A stretch of 6,082 nt of DNA from an uncultured Alphaproteobacteria bacterium. GTDB lineage: Bacteria > Pseudomonadota > Alphaproteobacteria > Rs-D84. The notes beneath the pieces are model-generated. The model made no database searches. It was given only the letters and a program-made list of their open reading frames with translations, and had not been told where the DNA came from. Each line of letters starts with the position of its first letter. The first letter of the stretch is position 1. Positions 1-6,082 of the stretch are shown piece after piece. The stretch is from contig CALCGS010000044.1 in NCBI GenBank assembly GCA_937901165.1, positions 1-6,082 on the forward strand, in the 5' to 3' direction. A program made the position numbers and the translations under genes.

Positions 1-1239
1 GTTTACAAAATGAAATTCGATAAAACAGCAAAAGAAGCTTATGCAGCCAAGGATTATGAAGAAGCAAAATACTGGTATGAAAAAGAACTTGATAATTATA
101 ATGCTGGGCGAACAGGCGAAAAATTACAGGGTGCAATATTTGCGATGAATCCACATACTGGTCGTGTTGTTGCGATGGCTGGTGGACGTTCTTTCGCACA
201 GAGTTCGTTTAATCGTGCCACCCAGGCGATGCGTCAAATTGGCAGTACGATAAAACCATTTGTGTACTTGGCTGCTTTGGAAAAAGGTTTGTCGCCAGAA
301 ACTATTTTATTAGATGCACCTATTGTTGGTTGGCGTGAAAATAATACACTGTGGAAACCTGAAAATTATGATAAAAAATTTTTAGGCGATGTTCCTTTGC
401 GTTTATCTTTGGAAACATCTAGAAATGTTACAACGGTAAGATTGGTTGAACAAATTGGGGTCAAAGATGCAATTGATGTTGCTAAAAAATTTGGTGTATA
501 TCCTCAAAATTTATCAAATTTGAATTTATCAATGGCATTGGGGTCTGGCGAAACAACATTACAAAGGTTGGTGTCTGGTTATGCGGCATTTATAAATGGT
601 GGTCATGTTGTACAGCCTAAATTGGTTGATTATATCCAGGATAGATACGGCAAAACAATAAATGGTCTGCCTGTTAAAATAACAGAATGGAACCCGGATA
701 TGTTGCCACCAGAACGCGTGGAAACCCAAGAAGGTTTATCAGACGAACAGAGTTTATACCAACTTGTTTCGATTTTGCAGGGGGCTGTTGAACGTGGAAC
801 TGGTCGCCAGGCTCAGGTTCCTGGTCATACGATTGCTGGTAAAACAGGTACAACAAACGATGTCAAAGATGTATGGTTTGTTGGATTTTCAAAAAATTTA
901 ATTGCGGGTGTGTATTTAGGATATGATAACCCACGTCCTTTGGGCAAGGGGGCTGGTTCGCATATGGCGGCACGTGTTTTTGCTGATTTTATGTCTGTTG
1001 CGCTGGCAAACGAAAAAAATCAACCGTTTTCTGTTCCTGATGGGATGAAGTTTGTTCGTGTGAATCGTTCAACTGGGGTTGCTGCATCCCAAGATTCTAA
1101 TGGTATGATTATTACAGAAGTGTTTAAACCGGGACAAACACCGAATGCCCCAAAAGATAAACCGATTGTGATTGTGAATCCAGATACGGGAAAAACGGTT
1201 TCGACTGTATCTGTACCTGTTGTTGGTGGTGTATTTTAA
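1..1239 (+). CDS. mrcA: Class A penicillin-binding protein 1A, C-terminal transpeptidase part (5' end outside window)
   Basis: Bifunctional peptidoglycan synthase that acts in the periplasm, anchored to the inner membrane. The part seen here is the D,D-transpeptidase that cross-links stem peptides and is the target of beta-lactams. Numbering from the first in-frame ATG at position 10, the penicillin-binding motifs are all intact: the SxxK nucleophile motif S79-T-I-K82 inside RQIGSTIKPF, SxN as S136-R-N138, and K278-T-G280 followed by TT. MNPHTGRVVAMAGG (46-59) and ALGSGETT (176-183) are typical PBP1A segments. The frame is open to base 1, no Shine-Dalgarno precedes the ATG at 10, and the N-terminal transmembrane helix and GT51 glycosyltransferase domain expected of PBP1A are missing. 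The gene is therefore treated as truncated by the window, not starting at 10. Residues 1-39 look TPR-like instead of like the usual linker or OB-fold region. The frame ends with TAA, 75 nt before mraY. The family assignment is secure; the symbol (mrcA/ponA) is by homology. Confidence 0.93.
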   Translation, partial: VYKMKFDKTAKEAYAAKDYEEAKYWYEKELDNYNAGRTGEKLQGAIFAMNPHTGRVVAMAGGRSFAQSSFNRATQAMRQIGSTIKPFVYLAALEKGLSPETILLDAPIVGWRENNTLWKPENYDKKFLGDVPLRLSLETSRNVTTVRLVEQIGVKDAIDVAKKFGVYPQNLSNLNLSMALGSGETTLQRLVSGYAAFINGGHVVQPKLVDYIQDRYGKTINGLPVKITEWNPDMLPPERVETQEGLSDEQSLYQLVSILQGAVERGTGRQAQVPGHTIAGKTGTTNDVKDVWFVGFSKNLIAGVYLGYDNPRPLGKGAGSHMAARVFADFMSVALANEKNQPFSVPDGMKFVRVNRSTGVAASQDSNGMIITEVFKPGQTPNAPKDKPIVIVNPDTGKTVSTVSVPVVGGVF

Positions 1240-1262
1240 TTGATTTTTTTCGTTGAATTTGA

Positions 1263-1290
1263 TTGTATTCCAAACCTTTTGTGATAAAAT
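1263..1290 (+). promoter_or_regulatory. Candidate sigma-70-type promoter for mraY
   Basis: A TAAAAT hexamer (1285-1290, five of six matches to TATAAT) is preceded by TG one base upstream (1282-1283), forming an extended -10. A weak -35 candidate, TTGTAT (1263-1268), lies 16 nt upstream. Transcription would start near 1297, leaving a short leader before the mraY ribosome site. The site lies in the 75-nt gap after the PBP1A stop and could drive mraY-ftsW-murG. In such AT-rich DNA, matches of this kind occur by chance, so this is only a candidate. Confidence 0.35.
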
Positions 1291-1302
1291 GTCTAGTAAG
1301 TA

Positions 1303-1308
1303 AAGGAG
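1303..1308 (+). promoter_or_regulatory. Shine-Dalgarno sequence of mraY
   Basis: AAGGAG lies 6 nt before the ATG at 1315. It is the clearest ribosome-binding site in the window and fixes the mraY start. The frame that overlaps it from a TTG at 1263 has no such site and is not coding. Confidence 0.8.
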
Positions 1309-1314
1309 AAAATA

Positions 1315-2448
1315 ATGTTATCAAGTATTTTATTATCACGTGGTTTGGATTTTTTTGCAAGTGGTTGGACGCAATTTGCATGTGCATTTGGTGTTGCGTT
1401 TTTTATAATGATAATTTTTGGAAAAAAATTCATCAAATTTATGCATCGTATCCAGGGGAATGGTCAACCTATAAGTGAAAATTTACCTGATGCACATCGT
1501 CAAAAAAGTGGAACACCGACAATGGGTGGTGTTTTAATAGTTTTGTCTATATTGATATCCAGTTTATTGTTTATGCCATTATCTGGAAAAACAGGATGGA
1601 TTGCACTTTTGGCGTTGGTAATGTTTGCGTGCCTTGGATTTATGGATGATTATAAAAAAGTGCGTTCTCAATCTAAAAAGGCATCTAATGGTTTGTCACC
1701 ATCTTTTCGTTTAGGTGCAGAAGCAATATTTGTTGTAATATTGGCATATTTGATAAATAAAACGATACCTTCTTACATACCTGAATTATCAATAACGGTT
1801 GGTTCTACAATAATATTACCGTTAAATTCTTGGTATTTAGGTAATGTTTTAGGTATTTCTTTAACCTGGGGATTTTTATATTACATATTTGCGTATTTTG
1901 TAATATGTGGTTCTGCAAACGCAACGAATATCACAGATGGTTTGGATGGTATGTTATCAAAATTATATATGCCTGTTTTAATAGTTTTAGTTGTTGCTTT
2001 ATATGGTGCAACACGTATAGGTTTTATGGATACAGTAATGTTTTTGCCAAACGCAAGTGCGTTATATGCACCATTGGGGGCGGCATTTGGTGCGATTGTT
2101 GGGTTTTTATGGTTTAACGCAAAGCCTGCATCTATATTTATGGGGGATGTTGGTTCGCTTGCGTTGGGTGGATTTATGGGGACTGTTGCGATGTTATTAA
2201 AGTCAGAAGTAATAATGGGTGTTGCTGCTGGTATGATGGTTTTGATATTGTTATCTTCATTTATTCAAACGATGTACTTTAAAATTACTCGTAAAACAAC
2301 AGGGACGGGACGTCGCGTATTTTTGCGTGCACCTTTGCACCATCATTTTGAAGAACTAGGTTGGTCTGAAACCAAGATAGTTGATAGATTTTTTATTTTA
2401 TCAATAATATTTTCTGGGTTGGCATTAGTGTTATTAAAATTTGCATAA
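1315..2448 (+). CDS. mraY: Phospho-N-acetylmuramoyl-pentapeptide-transferase (lipid I synthase)
   Basis: Integral inner-membrane enzyme that transfers phospho-MurNAc-pentapeptide from the UDP-activated precursor to undecaprenyl phosphate, making lipid I. This is the first membrane step of peptidoglycan synthesis. The protein is 377 aa, close to the usual 360 or so, with about ten hydrophobic segments. Family motifs in order are HRQKSGTPTMGG (61-72), the Mg-binding D111-D112 in FMDDYKK, NITDGLDG (205-212), NAKPASIFMGD with the catalytic-region Asp at 278, and the HHH motif (342-344) in APLHHHFEELGW. All key acidic and histidine residues are present. After TDGLDG the chain reads ML where LA is usual, a minor difference. 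The start is set by AAGGAG 6 nt upstream. The gene is followed after 23 nt by ftsW, without the murD that most bacteria carry there. It is probably co-transcribed with ftsW and murG. Confidence 0.97.
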   Translation: MLSSILLSRGLDFFASGWTQFACAFGVAFFIMIIFGKKFIKFMHRIQGNGQPISENLPDAHRQKSGTPTMGGVLIVLSILISSLLFMPLSGKTGWIALLALVMFACLGFMDDYKKVRSQSKKASNGLSPSFRLGAEAIFVVILAYLINKTIPSYIPELSITVGSTIILPLNSWYLGNVLGISLTWGFLYYIFAYFVICGSANATNITDGLDGMLSKLYMPVLIVLVVALYGATRIGFMDTVMFLPNASALYAPLGAAFGAIVGFLWFNAKPASIFMGDVGSLALGGFMGTVAMLLKSEVIMGVAAGMMVLILLSSFIQTMYFKITRKTTGTGRRVFLRAPLHHHFEELGWSETKIVDRFFILSIIFSGLALVLLKFA

Positions 2449-2471
2449 AATACAAACAAGGTTGTTAGGAT

Positions 2472-3626
2472 ATGATACAAGATGTTGCAAGACGTACAGA
2501 TGATAGCAAATTAACAGATTGGTATTTCGGCATAGATAAAAAGTTATTTATTGGTATTATTGTATTGGTTTTTATCGGTATGTTTGCCGCCTTATCGACA
2601 GGGTCTGCTATGTCGGTAAGAAAAGATTGGAATTGGTATCACTTTTTTATGAGTATGTTGCCTTTTTATTTTCTTGGTGGGATAGCTTTAATTGGTGGCA
2701 GTATGTTAGATAAAAAGAAGATATTATGGATATCAATATTTAATGTTGTAGGATGTTTTTTGTTGATTGGGGTTACTGCTTTTCAATCTAATGTTATAAA
2801 CGGTTCTTCCAGATGGATAGTTTTTGCTGGTCATTCTTTTATGCCTTCGGATATTATGAAACCTGGGTTTATAATTTTAACCGCGTGGTTTTTATCAAAA
2901 ATGAAGGATAAATACGGTGATGATATATTCACTAAAAAGGATGTGTGGCAATTAAATTGGTTGTCTTGGTGGACATATATTGTACTTTTTGCATTATTGA
3001 TAGTTTTGTTGTTTAAGCAACCTGATATAGGAACATCTATTTTGTATTGTTCAATAGTTGGGGTTATGTTGATTGTTGCGGGGTTGCCGCGTAGATTTAT
3101 TTTTTGTGGAATAAGTTTGGTTGGTATTGGTTTGGTGGTTGCATTTTTATTTCAGCCGCACGTTCATAAACGAGTGCTACAATTTGTATCTGGGGAATTG
3201 GAAGAAAAATCACAGGTTTGGTATTCGATAAATGCTATACGCCAAGGTGGGCTGTTTGGAATGGGTGAAAAGGCTTTTGCGGCGGAACAATTACCAATGG
3301 CAGAAAGTGATTTTGTTTATTCTGCCTTGGTTGAAGATGTTGGGGCTATAATGGCGTGTTTTTTGTTGGGGGCATTGGTATATGTGATTCAAAGATTGGT
3401 CAAAAATGCTATATCTGCACGTGATAAATTTGTTTTTTATGCGGTTAGTGGGACATTTGCGTTGTTTTCTGTTCAGGTTTGTATGAATTTAGGTACGGCT
3501 TTACATTTGATGCCACCAAAGGGTATGACATTGCCATTTATATCATTCGGTGGCAGTTCGTTTTTGGCATTTAGTTTGCTGTTTGGTATAATTTTGGCTA
3601 TAATTCGTGAAGATAAATGGAAATAA
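2472..3626 (+). CDS. ftsW: FtsW, septal peptidoglycan glycosyltransferase (SEDS family)
   Basis: Polytopic inner-membrane protein of the SEDS family. It polymerises lipid II at the division site together with a class B PBP (FtsI). The 384-aa chain has a cytoplasmic N-terminus of about 25 residues followed by about ten hydrophobic segments. Recognisable motifs are KQPDIGTS (182-189), GGLFGMGE (259-266), the expected catalytic Asp at 280 in MAESDFVYS, and KGMTLPFISFGGSS (350-363) near the C-terminus. FtsW is preferred to RodA because of the position between mraY and murG and the KGMTLPFISFGGSS context. The residue two before the catalytic Asp is Glu where the family usually has His (HTDF). The start at 2472 has AAGG 10 nt upstream (2458-2461); the nearer AGGA is too close to serve. 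The gap to mraY is 23 nt, and 15 nt separate it from the chosen murG start, so co-transcription is likely. Confidence 0.95.
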   Translation: MIQDVARRTDDSKLTDWYFGIDKKLFIGIIVLVFIGMFAALSTGSAMSVRKDWNWYHFFMSMLPFYFLGGIALIGGSMLDKKKILWISIFNVVGCFLLIGVTAFQSNVINGSSRWIVFAGHSFMPSDIMKPGFIILTAWFLSKMKDKYGDDIFTKKDVWQLNWLSWWTYIVLFALLIVLLFKQPDIGTSILYCSIVGVMLIVAGLPRRFIFCGISLVGIGLVVAFLFQPHVHKRVLQFVSGELEEKSQVWYSINAIRQGGLFGMGEKAFAAEQLPMAESDFVYSALVEDVGAIMACFLLGALVYVIQRLVKNAISARDKFVFYAVSGTFALFSVQVCMNLGTALHLMPPKGMTLPFISFGGSSFLAFSLLFGIILAIIREDKWK

Positions 3627-3629
3627 AAA

Positions 3630-3636
3630 AAGGTGG
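3630..3636 (+). promoter_or_regulatory. Shine-Dalgarno sequence that decides the murG start
   Basis: AAGGTGG lies 5 nt before the ATG at 3642, a normal ribosome-site distance. A possible GTG start at 3633 falls inside this site and has only an A-rich run before it, so the ATG at 3642 is preferred. The site lies just after the ftsW stop codon, consistent with translation passing from ftsW to murG. Confidence 0.65.
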
Positions 3637-3641
3637 ATAAT

Positions 3642-4688
3642 ATGAAAATATGGATAGCAACAGGTGGAACAGGTGGACATGTTTTTCCTGCATTAAGTGT
3701 CGCACAAGAATTTGCAACTCTTGGTCATAAAGTAATAATATCGTGCGATGGACGTACGGTCGATATGGTAAAAAAATCTGCACCAAATGGTGCCAAGATT
3801 AAACGTGTTTGGGCATCTGGTGTTGGTGCAAAAAGCAAGATAAAACAAATTTCATCTTTGATGAAAATTGGTGTATCTGCAATATGGTTGATTATGGTGT
3901 TTGGGTTTGTTCGTCCTAAAAAATTGGTTGCTTTTGGTGGGTACGCATCTGTTCCTGCTGTTTTCGCGGCGCATGTTTGGCATATACCAACATTTTTACA
4001 TGAACAAAATGCAGCGATTGGTCGTGCAAACAGATTTGCAATGCGTTGGGTTGAAACTTTGATGACAAGTTTTCCAAGTGTTTCAGGAATGCCCAAAAAT
4101 AGTAATGCAAATATAGTTTATACAGGCTTGCCTGTTCGTTCTGAAATAATGGAATTTGCCGGTGCAAAAATACCAAATAAATCGCATTTGTTGGTGACTG
4201 GTGGTTCTCTTGGAGCACAAATTTTAGATGACGTTGTACCAGAAGCGATTTCGTTAATGCAAAATAAAAAAATATTTATAACGCATCAAACAAGACCAGA
4301 AAATGTTGAAAAATTACAAATGTTTTACGCGTCGCATAAAATTCATGCAAATGTTTTGTCTTTTATTCATGATATGGCTTCTGCGATAAAAGATTCTGAT
4401 TTGGTAATTGGACGCAGTGGTGCGAGTACGGTGATAGAATTAGAAACGATTGGTCGCGGTGCAATACTTGTTCCATTAAATATAAATCCAGACCAGGCTG
4501 CAAATGCTGAATCTTTCGCACGTCTTGGCGGTGGTTTTGCAATAGAGCAATCGAAATTTACCCCAAAATGGTTATCTGCGACATTGTCTGATTTATTTGA
4601 CAATCCTTCAAGATTGGAAAAAATGGCAGAAAAGTCTTTGGTGAAAAATGAGGCTGTAAAAAAAATAACAGACGTTGTATTAAAATAA
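3642..4688 (+). CDS. murG: UDP-GlcNAc:lipid I N-acetylglucosaminyltransferase (lipid II synthase)
   Basis: Peripheral membrane GT-B glycosyltransferase (family GT28) on the cytoplasmic face. It adds GlcNAc from UDP-GlcNAc to lipid I and so completes lipid II, the substrate of FtsW and PBP1A. From the ATG at 3642 the protein is 348 aa, close to the E. coli length of 355. The N-terminal domain has the glycine-rich GGTGGH (8-13, with His13), FGGY (98-101) and HEQN (120-123) followed by AAIGRAN. The C-terminal donor-binding domain has VTGGSLGA (185-192), GRSGAST (257-263), Glu266, and the UDP-GlcNAc-binding segment DQAANAE (284-290). The last is characteristic of alphaproteobacterial MurG. A GTG-initiated form from 3633 would add three residues, but that codon lies in the ribosome site. 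The gene is followed by a 107-nt AT-rich gap; murC and murB, its usual downstream neighbours, do not follow. Confidence 0.96.
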   Translation: MKIWIATGGTGGHVFPALSVAQEFATLGHKVIISCDGRTVDMVKKSAPNGAKIKRVWASGVGAKSKIKQISSLMKIGVSAIWLIMVFGFVRPKKLVAFGGYASVPAVFAAHVWHIPTFLHEQNAAIGRANRFAMRWVETLMTSFPSVSGMPKNSNANIVYTGLPVRSEIMEFAGAKIPNKSHLLVTGGSLGAQILDDVVPEAISLMQNKKIFITHQTRPENVEKLQMFYASHKIHANVLSFIHDMASAIKDSDLVIGRSGASTVIELETIGRGAILVPLNINPDQAANAESFARLGGGFAIEQSKFTPKWLSATLSDLFDNPSRLEKMAEKSLVKNEAVKKITDVVLK

Positions 4689-4714
4689 TAAAAAGTTCAT
4701 AAGATAACAAAACG

Positions 4715-4744
4715 AAAATTAAAATATAGAAAATAATTTTTTTC
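4715..4744 (+). terminator. Weak candidate terminator after murG
   Basis: AAAATTA (4715-4721) and TAATTTT (4734-4740) can pair as a seven-base stem with a 12-nt loop, running straight into further T residues. The stem is made only of A-T pairs and is thermodynamically weak. The position between murG and a separately promoted gene makes termination plausible, but the signal itself is poor and may be chance in AT-rich DNA. Confidence 0.22.
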
Positions 4745-4774
4745 TTGCGTGCGAATCGACATTTGTTTTATGAT
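4745..4774 (+). promoter_or_regulatory. Candidate promoter of the downstream secreted-protein gene
   Basis: TTGCGT (4745-4750) and TATGAT (4769-4774, five of six matches to TATAAT) are separated by 18 nt. The TTGCGTGCG stretch is a local GC-richer island in very AT-rich DNA. Transcription would begin near 4781, at or just before the ribosome site AAGGA (4783-4787), which lies 8 nt before the ATG at 4796, so the leader would be very short. If real, it separates this gene from the mraY-ftsW-murG unit. Confidence 0.38.
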
Positions 4775-4795
4775 TGCAATGGAAGGAAAAAAAAT

Positions 4796-6082
4796 ATGCG
4801 TTTAATTTCGGTATCTTTTTTGGGGATATTATTTACTTTATCATCGTATGGTTCGGTTGGATTGCCGGTTGTAAATGTTGGGCGTGGTGGTGTTTCTGCA
4901 CGTGCTGCGTTTGGTGATATTGCAAGTAAAAATAATAAATATGTGCAATCTGTACAAAATGTATCTGTTGCACCTGTTCGTGAAAAAACTGAAACCAGGA
5001 AAGTTGTTGCACGTTCTGGTACAAAATCATCCAAAGAAGAAATAATTGCCAAGGTGGATTTTTTGAATCCCAAAAAACCCAGTTCTAATTTGTGGGCATC
5101 CAATGACGAACCTTTGCGTATGCCGCTTGCAAATGAATTCAAGGTGATAAGTTCTCTTGAATCTTTGCCCGAAGAAAGTTTGGAAAGTCCGACAAAATTT
5201 GCCACACTTAAACCTGTTGCTGAAAATAATTATGTAAGACGTCAAGAGGTTGAAGCAGAATTGGAAAAAAATATAAATATTATGTCGAATATAGATAAAC
5301 AAATTGCAAAATTGACGGAATTACAAAAACGTGCGGATGAAAGTGTTGGTGTGTCGCAAAAATCAAAACGTCAATCATCGGTATTTTTGGCAAAGCAGGA
5401 AAAAAATGTGTCCGAACCTGAAAAGAAAATTGCGCGTATGATTGTTCCTATGGAAGATGAAGATGTTGTTGTTCGCAAGGTTGAAAAACGCGAATCTACG
5501 CACAATGAAAAAAAATCAATTGCATCTGTTCGTGAAGATATGACCAAGATGTCGCCATCCCAGTTGCGTGCGGCATTTAGAAAAACATTTTTATCTGAAA
5601 ACAAACATTTATCAACTATGGAACGTGATGATTCTATGGATGATTTTGATTTGTTAAGTGATGATAGTATGGCTGTTGATACAATATTTTCTGGGGCTGA
5701 TGATGGTATCAGACCATTGGAAATAAAAATAAAATTCCGTGAAAATGATTCTGCGTTATCGCGTGATAATTATAATTTATTACAAGAATATGCTGGTATA
5801 TTGATTGGACGTCCATCTGATTCTGTGCAAATATCTATTCCGCAAATATCTGTAAATGATAAGGATAATCGTAAACTTGTTGCACGCAGGTTGGCAATGA
5901 TAGAACAGGTTTTGCGTGATAATGGAATATCTGAAAATCGTATAATGCCCGTTTTGTCGGAACGTAATTCTGATGGTTTGTTATTGCGAATAATATCAAA
6001 TGAACAATTTGAATCATTGACAGAACAGCAAAAAAATATATTTGGCGATATTGGTGTCCGCGCGGACACCAATAATATCAAT
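4796..6082 (+). CDS. Secreted protein with charged middle and OmpA-like C-terminal region (3' end outside window)
   Basis: I do not recognise this gene by name. The frame is open for 429 codons without a stop to the window end. The start has AAGGA 8 nt upstream. Residues 1-19 form a signal peptide: a short basic start, a hydrophobic core and a likely cleavage after Gly19. No lipobox cysteine is visible, and the 429 residues seen contain no cysteine at all. Residues 40-150 are polar. Residues 148-183 are rich in Glu, Lys, Leu and Ile and could form a coiled coil. Residues 185-300 are charged and low in hydrophobics, ending in an acidic stretch (277-303). Residues 308-400 resemble an OmpA/MotB-type fold: a beta strand, a helix around 324-336, a strand at 344-350, a helix at 358-376 with the N-L-R spacing N358, L361, R365, then DNGISENRI and a final strand. 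A periplasmic or envelope role is likely; peptidoglycan binding is uncertain because the usual Asp before the helix is not evident. Confidence 0.82.
   Translation, partial: MRLISVSFLGILFTLSSYGSVGLPVVNVGRGGVSARAAFGDIASKNNKYVQSVQNVSVAPVREKTETRKVVARSGTKSSKEEIIAKVDFLNPKKPSSNLWASNDEPLRMPLANEFKVISSLESLPEESLESPTKFATLKPVAENNYVRRQEVEAELEKNINIMSNIDKQIAKLTELQKRADESVGVSQKSKRQSSVFLAKQEKNVSEPEKKIARMIVPMEDEDVVVRKVEKRESTHNEKKSIASVREDMTKMSPSQLRAAFRKTFLSENKHLSTMERDDSMDDFDLLSDDSMAVDTIFSGADDGIRPLEIKIKFRENDSALSRDNYNLLQEYAGILIGRPSDSVQISIPQISVNDKDNRKLVARRLAMIEQVLRDNGISENRIMPVLSERNSDGLLLRIISNEQFESLTEQQKNIFGDIGVRADTNNIN
6049..6074. repeat. Perfect 26-nt palindrome inside the coding sequence
   Basis: The 13-nt arm TATTGGTGTCCGC (6049-6061) is followed immediately by its exact reverse complement (6062-6074). 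As RNA it could form an 11-bp stem with a GCGC loop; as DNA it is a symmetric site or potential cruciform. Its centre, GTCCGCGCGGAC, is far more GC-rich than the surroundings. It lies within the open frame, encoding about residues 418-427, only 8 nt from the window end. No T-run follows, so it does not look like a normal intrinsic terminator. Confidence 0.85.

Noticed and set aside
10..1239. Complete 409-aa gene starting at the ATG at position 10
   Set aside because: No Shine-Dalgarno precedes this ATG, the frame is open to base 1, and a PBP1A without membrane anchor or glycosyltransferase domain is improbable. Treated as a gene cut by the window edge.
1231..1250. Terminator after the PBP1A gene
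   Set aside because: There is a run of seven T residues, but no stem with usable base pairing precedes it.
1263..1478. Open frame of 71 codons from a TTG start across the mraY promoter region
   Set aside because: It overlaps mraY in another frame, lacks its own ribosome site and has no recognisable features.
3633..3641. GTG start of murG adding three residues
   Set aside because: The GTG lies inside the AAGGTGG ribosome site, and the ATG at 3642 has ideal spacing and gives the normal MurG N-terminus.
3725..4096. Minus-strand open frame of 123 codons within murG
   Set aside because: It lies wholly inside a confidently identified gene on the other strand; there is no start signal and the protein has no recognisable domain.
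4768..5205. Minus-strand open frame of 145 codons upstream of and within the secreted-protein gene
   Set aside because: It is antisense to a frame that has a good ribosome site, a signal peptide and an uninterrupted 429 codons. It would also read through the likely promoter region.
5770..6081. Minus-strand open frames near the right edge
   Set aside because: They are antisense to the OmpA-like region, whose plus-strand translation has sensible secondary structure and family-like residue spacing.
6049..6082. Palindrome as the intrinsic terminator of the last gene
   Set aside because: No T-tract follows on either strand, and the frame stays open through and beyond the palindrome.

Overview
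The window looks like part of the chromosome of an AT-rich, Gram-negative alphaproteobacterium. Two protein features support this: the PBP1A fragment is of the alphaproteobacterial type (RxQIGSxxKPF and ALGSGETT contexts), and MurG carries a DQAANAE motif typical of alphaproteobacterial MurG. The A/T-biased codon use suggests a host-associated or uncultured low-GC lineage, but that placement is inference. All genes read on the + strand and coding density is high.

Layout: (1) 1-1239, the C-terminal part of a class A penicillin-binding protein (PBP1A), cut by the left window edge. (2) 1240-1314, a short gap with a plausible promoter and a clear Shine-Dalgarno sequence. (3) 1315-2448 mraY, 2472-3626 ftsW and 3642-4688 murG, packed with gaps of only 15-23 nt and therefore probably one operon. 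(4) 4689-4795, an AT-rich gap with a weak terminator-like hairpin and a second candidate promoter. (5) 4796 to the right edge, a secreted protein of at least 429 residues. It has a signal peptide, a long charged and probably disordered or coiled-coil middle, and an OmpA-like C-terminal region. Its frame is still open at the window end.

The first four genes form a peptidoglycan pathway. MraY makes lipid I, MurG converts it to lipid II, FtsW polymerises lipid II at the division septum, and PBP1A polymerises and cross-links glycan. The last gene may be a periplasmic or envelope protein, which would fit the neighbourhood, but its function is not known from the sequence. The arrangement is a reduced or rearranged dcw cluster: murD is absent between mraY and ftsW, a PBP1A gene sits where murE/murF usually lie, and the gene after murG is not murC.

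I found no RNA genes, CRISPR array, insertion sequence or prophage signature. The most unusual items are the secreted OmpA-like protein, a perfect 26-nt palindrome inside its coding sequence close to the window end, and a TPR-like segment directly before the PBP1A transpeptidase domain. None of these amounts to clear evidence of a new system.
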